Shown here one piece after another: positions 8,948 to 11,342 of a stretch of 11,342 nucleotides of DNA. Positions within the stretch are counted from its first letter, which is position 1. Every line of letters starts with the position of its first letter. The notes under the pieces are model-generated. The model had not been told where the DNA came from. It saw nothing but the letters and a program-made list of their open reading frames with translations, and did no database searches. The translations under genes were made by a program, and so were the position numbers. This stretch comes from Megamonas hypermegale (lineage in GTDB: Bacteria; Bacillota; Negativicutes; Selenomonadales; Selenomonadaceae): NCBI GenBank assembly GCA_002314325.1, contig DCFC01000012.1, forward strand, positions 31,274 to 42,615, given 5' to 3'.

Positions 8948-9664
8948 ATGAAGAAGTACGAAGCGATTTATCAGGATTTGCTCAATATGATTGAAACGCA
9001 CAAGATAAAAGCGGGTGAACTGCTGCCGAGCGAATTTTATCTCAGAGATTATTACAAAGCTTCGCGCGATACGGTCCGAAAAGCGCTGCTCATGCTGTCG
9101 CAGAACGGCTATATTCAAAAATCGCAGGGCAAAGGCTCGATTGTGCTCGATATAACGCGGTTCAACTTCCCCGTATCGGGGCTTATCAGCTTCAAGGAAC
9201 TGGCGGACACGATGCCGGGCGAAGTGGAAACGATTGTGAACTGCTGTGAATGTATTGAGCCGGACGAGGAGATGAAGAAATTGCTTTTGTTGGAAAGCAG
9301 CTCTACGAAAGTCTGGTATATCGAGCGCGTCCGCAAAATCAACGGTGAAGCCGTTATTTTCGATACGGATATATTAAATGCCGATATTGTACCGCATATG
9401 GACAAAGCGATAGCGCAAAATTCGCTCTACGAATATATTGAAAACGACATGCAGTTGAAAATCGGCTATGCCAAAAAAGAGATAACGTGTCAGTCGATAT
9501 CCGTTAAAGACAGACAGCTGCTCGATTTGAAAAATTATGATATGGTGGTGAATATAGCGTCGTTCGTATTTCTGGAAGATACGACACTGTTTCAGTACAC
9601 CATCTCACGCCACCGGCCGGACAAATTCCGCTTCAGCGACTTTGCCCGCCGCACGCATGTATGA
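8948..9664 (+). CDS. treR: TreR-like GntR/HutC-family transcriptional repressor
   Basis: This 238-residue protein has an N-terminal GntR winged helix-turn-helix (about 4-67; LLPSEFYLRDYY, SRDTVRKALLML, GYIQKSQGKGS) and a C-terminal UTRA ligand-binding domain (about 90-232). The pattern FPVSGLISFKEL, IYEYIE-like SLYEYIE, YAKKEI, LLDL and FVFLEDTTLFQYTISRHRPDKFRFSDFARR closely follows Bacillus TreR, the repressor of trehalose uptake and hydrolysis that is released by trehalose-6-phosphate. ATG at 8948 is chosen because AAGGAGGA (8934-8941) lies 6 nt upstream, inside the last codons of mfd; a TTG at 8942 touches that site directly. No trehalose PTS or hydrolase gene is in the window, so the regulon is not shown. 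It could also be a relative that senses another phosphosugar. It is almost certainly co-transcribed with mfd. Confidence 0.8.
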   Translation: MKKYEAIYQDLLNMIETHKIKAGELLPSEFYLRDYYKASRDTVRKALLMLSQNGYIQKSQGKGSIVLDITRFNFPVSGLISFKELADTMPGEVETIVNCCECIEPDEEMKKLLLLESSSTKVWYIERVRKINGEAVIFDTDILNADIVPHMDKAIAQNSLYEYIENDMQLKIGYAKKEITCQSISVKDRQLLDLKNYDMVVNIASFVFLEDTTLFQYTISRHRPDKFRFSDFARRTHV

Positions 9665-9670
9665 GATACG

Positions 9671-9710
9671 AAAAGCCCTTGTAGATATGAAATCTGCGAG
9701 GGCTTTTTTT
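9671..9710 (+). terminator. Intrinsic terminator after treR
   Basis: AGCCCTTGTAGAT (9674-9686) pairs with ATCTGCGAGGGCT (9692-9704), with two G-U pairs, around a 5-nt loop. Three further A-T pairs follow and the T-run extends to 9710. This is a strong Rho-independent terminator that closes the mfd-treR unit and separates it from the adhesin. Confidence 0.9.
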
Positions 9711-9732
9711 GCGCGCTGAAAAAAATTTTATG

Positions 9733-9747
9733 CTTACAGACTGTAAG
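9733..9747. promoter_or_regulatory. Operator-like 15-bp palindrome upstream of adhesin promoter
   Basis: CTTACAG A CTGTAAG is a perfect 7-1-7 palindrome. It lies about 40 bp upstream of the -35 at 9788, a usual place for an activator site. There is no T-run, so it is not a terminator. The binding protein is unknown. Confidence 0.4.
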
Positions 9748-9787
9748 AATAGCTCTATCGACCCCCCTAGATTTAGCGTAAAAATAT

Positions 9788-9816
9788 TTGCATTATTAAA
9801 ATTTTTTATATATAAT
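9788..9816 (+). promoter_or_regulatory. Promoter for the adhesin leader
   Basis: TTGCAT (9788-9793) and TATAAT (9811-9816) are separated by exactly 17 nt. Transcription would start near 9823, which leaves a leader of about 375 nt before the adhesin ATG at 10198. GACCCCC (9760-9766) and GGGGGTC (9857-9863) flank the promoter as a distant inverted repeat at DNA level. Confidence 0.75.
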
Positions 9817-9877
9817 GAGTGCATATAAAGCATGATAGGCTTGTGATTGAGGATAAGGGGGTCAATAAGAAATGTAA

Positions 9878-9991
9878 TATAAACGTAGTTTACTTTCTTT
9901 ATTTCGGGGTGGGTAAACTATTGTTTAGAAAATAAAATACATGAAATTATTTTCACAAGCTGAGAAAAAAGGAATTTTACATACGTTTATA
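9878..9991 (+). ncRNA. Candidate three-way-junction RNA domain in adhesin leader
   Basis: TATAAACGTA (9878-9887) and TACGTTTATA (9982-9991) form a perfect 10-bp closing helix. Directly inside it, GTTTAC (9888-9893) pairs with GTAAAC (9913-9918) around a 19-nt loop containing GGGGTGG. After two bases a third helix follows: TTGT (9921-9924) plus GAAAATAA (9928-9935) pairs with TTATTTTC plus ACAA (9947-9958), with a 3-nt bulge. A single-stranded purine-rich stretch (9959-9981) completes the junction. The helices abut neatly, as in riboswitch aptamers or other cis-acting RNAs. I do not recognise a known class. The pairing is AT-rich, so chance folding is a real alternative. Confidence 0.45.
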
Positions 9992-10190
9992 ACTTAGGTA
10001 ATTTTTGTTTGGTTGAAACATGAATTTGAAAAGAACTTAGTTGTAATCATATGGAATATAAAGCAGCAAAAGTGGTAGCAGTTATATACAGTTTATACAT
10101 AGAATTGATTTATAATAGATGATTAATAAGATATTGCATATGGATAACACTCCTAAGTTAGAACGATATAAATTCTTACTTATAAGGAGG
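9990..10190 (+). promoter_or_regulatory. Candidate Shine-Dalgarno switch of the adhesin gene
   Basis: The adhesin ribosome binding site AAGGAGG (10184-10190) lies 7 nt before the ATG at 10198. CTCCTAAGT (10150-10158) can pair with ACTT (10178-10181) plus AGGAG (10185-10189) across a 3-nt bulge and would hide this site. The same strand, CCTAAGTTA (10152-10160), is exactly complementary to TAACTTAGG (9990-9998), which lies at the 3' edge of the closing helix of the upstream domain. A second copy, AACTTAG (10034-10040), could pair with CTAAGTT (10153-10159). The two pairings exclude each other, an anti-SD and anti-anti-SD layout. Confidence 0.45.
10111..10116 (+). promoter_or_regulatory. Possible second -10 close to the adhesin gene
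   Basis: A perfect TATAAT lies about 80 nt before the adhesin start. No good -35 is found 16-18 nt upstream (TACAGT at 10087-10092 with 18-nt spacing is the best). If used, it would give a short transcript lacking the structured domain but keeping the Shine-Dalgarno hairpin. The rest of 9999-10150 shows no gene. Confidence 0.22.
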
Positions 10191-10197
10191 ATTAGAC

Positions 10198-11342
10198 ATG
10201 AACCGAATTTACAAGGTTATATGGAGTAAAGTTAAAAATCAGTATGTTGTTGTATCCGAATTAGCACATAGTAACGGCAAACAGAGCAGTAAATCGGAAC
10301 ACATCTCAGTGGGAGGTTCACTGCGGACTTTGGCTGCCGCTCTTATGATTGGCGGTTCATTGCTATTTATGCCGTATACAGCATCAGCGGCAGACAGCTA
10401 TCAACTGCAAAATGGTGAAGGTGTGATAACTGTTGATGGTAATAATTTAAATGATTTTTTTATGGAAGCCGTACAGAATGAAGACGGAAGCTATACGATT
10501 ATATTTGAAGACGGCACTTCGGCGACTGTAGCGGAAGAAAATCTGTATAATGTCGGTGACAAACTCGGTGCTTTCGTTACTACAAATGAAGACGGAACAA
10601 AGGCAGTATATACTGATGATGTACTGGATGAAAACAGTACAAAAGTTGTTCCGGCAAAAAATCATGTTGTAACGAATGAAGAAGGTTTTTATGTAAATAA
10701 CGGTAAAGGTACTTATAATACACTGAATAAAGACGGATTGTGGGTAGGCGGCACGAATGACGAGGAAGGTCTGCATGTAGATGATAAAGGTAATATCGAA
10801 ACTACAGGCAATGCCGAAATTGACGGAGCAGTAACAGCCGGTTCAGTAACAACAGGTAATGTTAAAATTAATACAGACAGAAATAATACCATTACGGGAT
10901 TATCTAATACAACATGGACACCGGAAAATCCTGACAGTATTGTTGCAAACCGTGCAGCAACAGAAGGTCAATTAAAGACTGTATTTGATGAAGCAGAAAA
11001 ACATACGACAATTAAAGAAACCGGTAAGAATATTAATGTAATAAAGACAGAAACAGATGGTCAGTTAGATTATACTGTTAACTTAAATGATGATGTAACA
11101 TTGGGCAGTGCTGACGGTGCTAATGTTCATTTAGACGGAAATAATGGTAATGTAACTGCAACTGGATATGTTCAAGCCGGAACTGTAACAGTTAATACAA
11201 ATGGAACTGGAACAATTAATAGCTTGACAAACAAAGAATGGAATGGAACAGAGTATGTTTCTGGACAGGCAGCTACTGAAGACCAGTTGAAAACTGTATC
11301 AGATGTGGCAAATAATGCTGCAACTGAAGCAGGAAAACATAC
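10198..11342 (+). CDS. YadA-like trimeric autotransporter adhesin, N-terminal part
   Basis: The reading frame stays open from the ATG at 10198 to the window edge (381 full codons), so the 3' end is missing. Residues 1-24 (MNRIYKVIWSKVKNQYVVVSE) are an ESPR extended signal peptide region typical of large type V autotransporters. A basic and hydrophobic Sec signal follows (about 41-64), with likely cleavage after TASA at 61-64. The passenger is rich in Asn, Thr, Gly and Asp. It contains repeated head/stalk modules with the neck-like motif NRAATEGQLK (251-260) and a second copy GQAATEDQLK (356-365), as in YadA/Hia-type adhesins. The C-terminal YadA anchor barrel would lie beyond the window. It is expected to act as a trimer on the outer membrane in adhesion or aggregation; the ligand is unknown. 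It uses its own promoter and long leader. The ribosome binding site AAGGAGG is at 10184-10190. Confidence 0.9.
   Translation, partial: MNRIYKVIWSKVKNQYVVVSELAHSNGKQSSKSEHISVGGSLRTLAAALMIGGSLLFMPYTASAADSYQLQNGEGVITVDGNNLNDFFMEAVQNEDGSYTIIFEDGTSATVAEENLYNVGDKLGAFVTTNEDGTKAVYTDDVLDENSTKVVPAKNHVVTNEEGFYVNNGKGTYNTLNKDGLWVGGTNDEEGLHVDDKGNIETTGNAEIDGAVTAGSVTTGNVKINTDRNNTITGLSNTTWTPENPDSIVANRAATEGQLKTVFDEAEKHTTIKETGKNINVIKTETDGQLDYTVNLNDDVTLGSADGANVHLDGNNGNVTATGYVQAGTVTVNTNGTGTINSLTNKEWNGTEYVSGQAATEDQLKTVSDVANNAATEAGKH
10786..11298 (+). repeat. Two diverged adhesin head/stalk modules
   Basis: Within the adhesin, residues 197-262 and 315-367 are related. Each goes from a KGNIETTG / NGNVTATG start through short valine- and threonine-rich strands (AGSVTTGNVKINT / AGTVTVNT), then TITGLSN / TINSLTN, a tryptophan, and the AATE(G/D)QLKTV neck. 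The neck motifs are 105 residues apart. The second copy lacks about 13 residues, mostly in the strand region near its start. Tandem modules like these set the length of trimeric autotransporter fibres, and more copies probably follow beyond the window. Confidence 0.7.

Noticed and set aside
9906..9965. Resemblance to a TPP (thi-box) riboswitch: GGGGTG at 9906 and GCTGAGA at 9959.
   Set aside because: The remaining conserved TPP core (ACCC..GAACCTGAT..GGNTAATGCC) is absent, the spacing is too large, and the gene is an adhesin rather than a thiamine gene.
9941..9997. An 18-codon frame (MKLFSQAEKKGILHTFIT) in the adhesin leader as a leader peptide.
   Set aside because: There is no ribosome binding site upstream, and the frame overlaps the proposed hairpins. 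Codon content shows no regulatory run.
10082..10093. Partial match to the Bacillus TreR operator TTGTATATACAA.
   Set aside because: Only about 8 of 12 bases agree by eye, in an AT-rich region where such matches are expected, and it would regulate an adhesin rather than trehalose genes.
10447..10776. Antisense frame of 109 codons opposite the adhesin.
   Set aside because: It has a composition expected from a reverse-strand shadow, no credible ribosome binding site or homology that I recognise, and it lies wholly within the adhesin frame.

Overview
The window most likely comes from a diderm Firmicute of the class Negativicutes. Two observations point there. The block DUF1934 (ywiB)-argS-rpoE(delta)-pyrG is the gene order known from Bacillus and other Firmicutes, and the RNA polymerase delta subunit is a Firmicutes protein. 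At the right edge, however, a YadA-type trimeric autotransporter begins, with an extended (ESPR) signal peptide, and such a protein only makes sense in a cell with an outer membrane. Shine-Dalgarno sites are strong and GGAGG-like, and base composition is moderate. The genus cannot be named from this sequence.

Layout, all genes on the + strand. Bases 1-233: tail of an unseen upstream unit with a strong intrinsic terminator (104-140), then an extended -10 promoter and an overlapping palindrome pair. 234-1142: DUF2156 (MprF C-terminal-like, GNAT-fold) soluble protein. 1156-3748 and on to 5386: a consensus sigma-A-type promoter (TTGGCA-17-TATAAT) drives DUF1934 protein, arginyl-tRNA synthetase (TTG start), RNA polymerase delta subunit (short, without the acidic tail) and CTP synthase. 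5387-5618: a compact element with a perfect 23-bp inverted repeat and a possible pseudoknot, followed by an intrinsic terminator. 5619-8945: mfd, the transcription-repair coupling factor. 8948-9664: a TreR-like GntR/UTRA repressor only 2 nt after mfd, closed by a terminator at 9671-9710. 9711-10197: about 490 bases without a credible gene, holding a good promoter and a leader of about 375 nt. 10198 to the end: the adhesin, running off the window.

The first 9.7 kb is a housekeeping region: translation (argS), transcription (rpoE delta, mfd) and nucleotide synthesis (pyrG), with one sugar-responsive regulator attached to mfd. The adhesin unit is separate and has its own control region.

The most interesting item is the adhesin leader. 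It can fold into a three-way-junction-like domain (9878-9991). The 3' edge of this domain overlaps a 9-nt strand that is exactly complementary to a strand that otherwise would sequester the adhesin Shine-Dalgarno site. That is the layout of a translational riboswitch or other RNA switch, and I do not recognise it as a known class. The second is the structured element between pyrG and mfd. Both are inferences from base pairing read by eye and need covariation or probing data.
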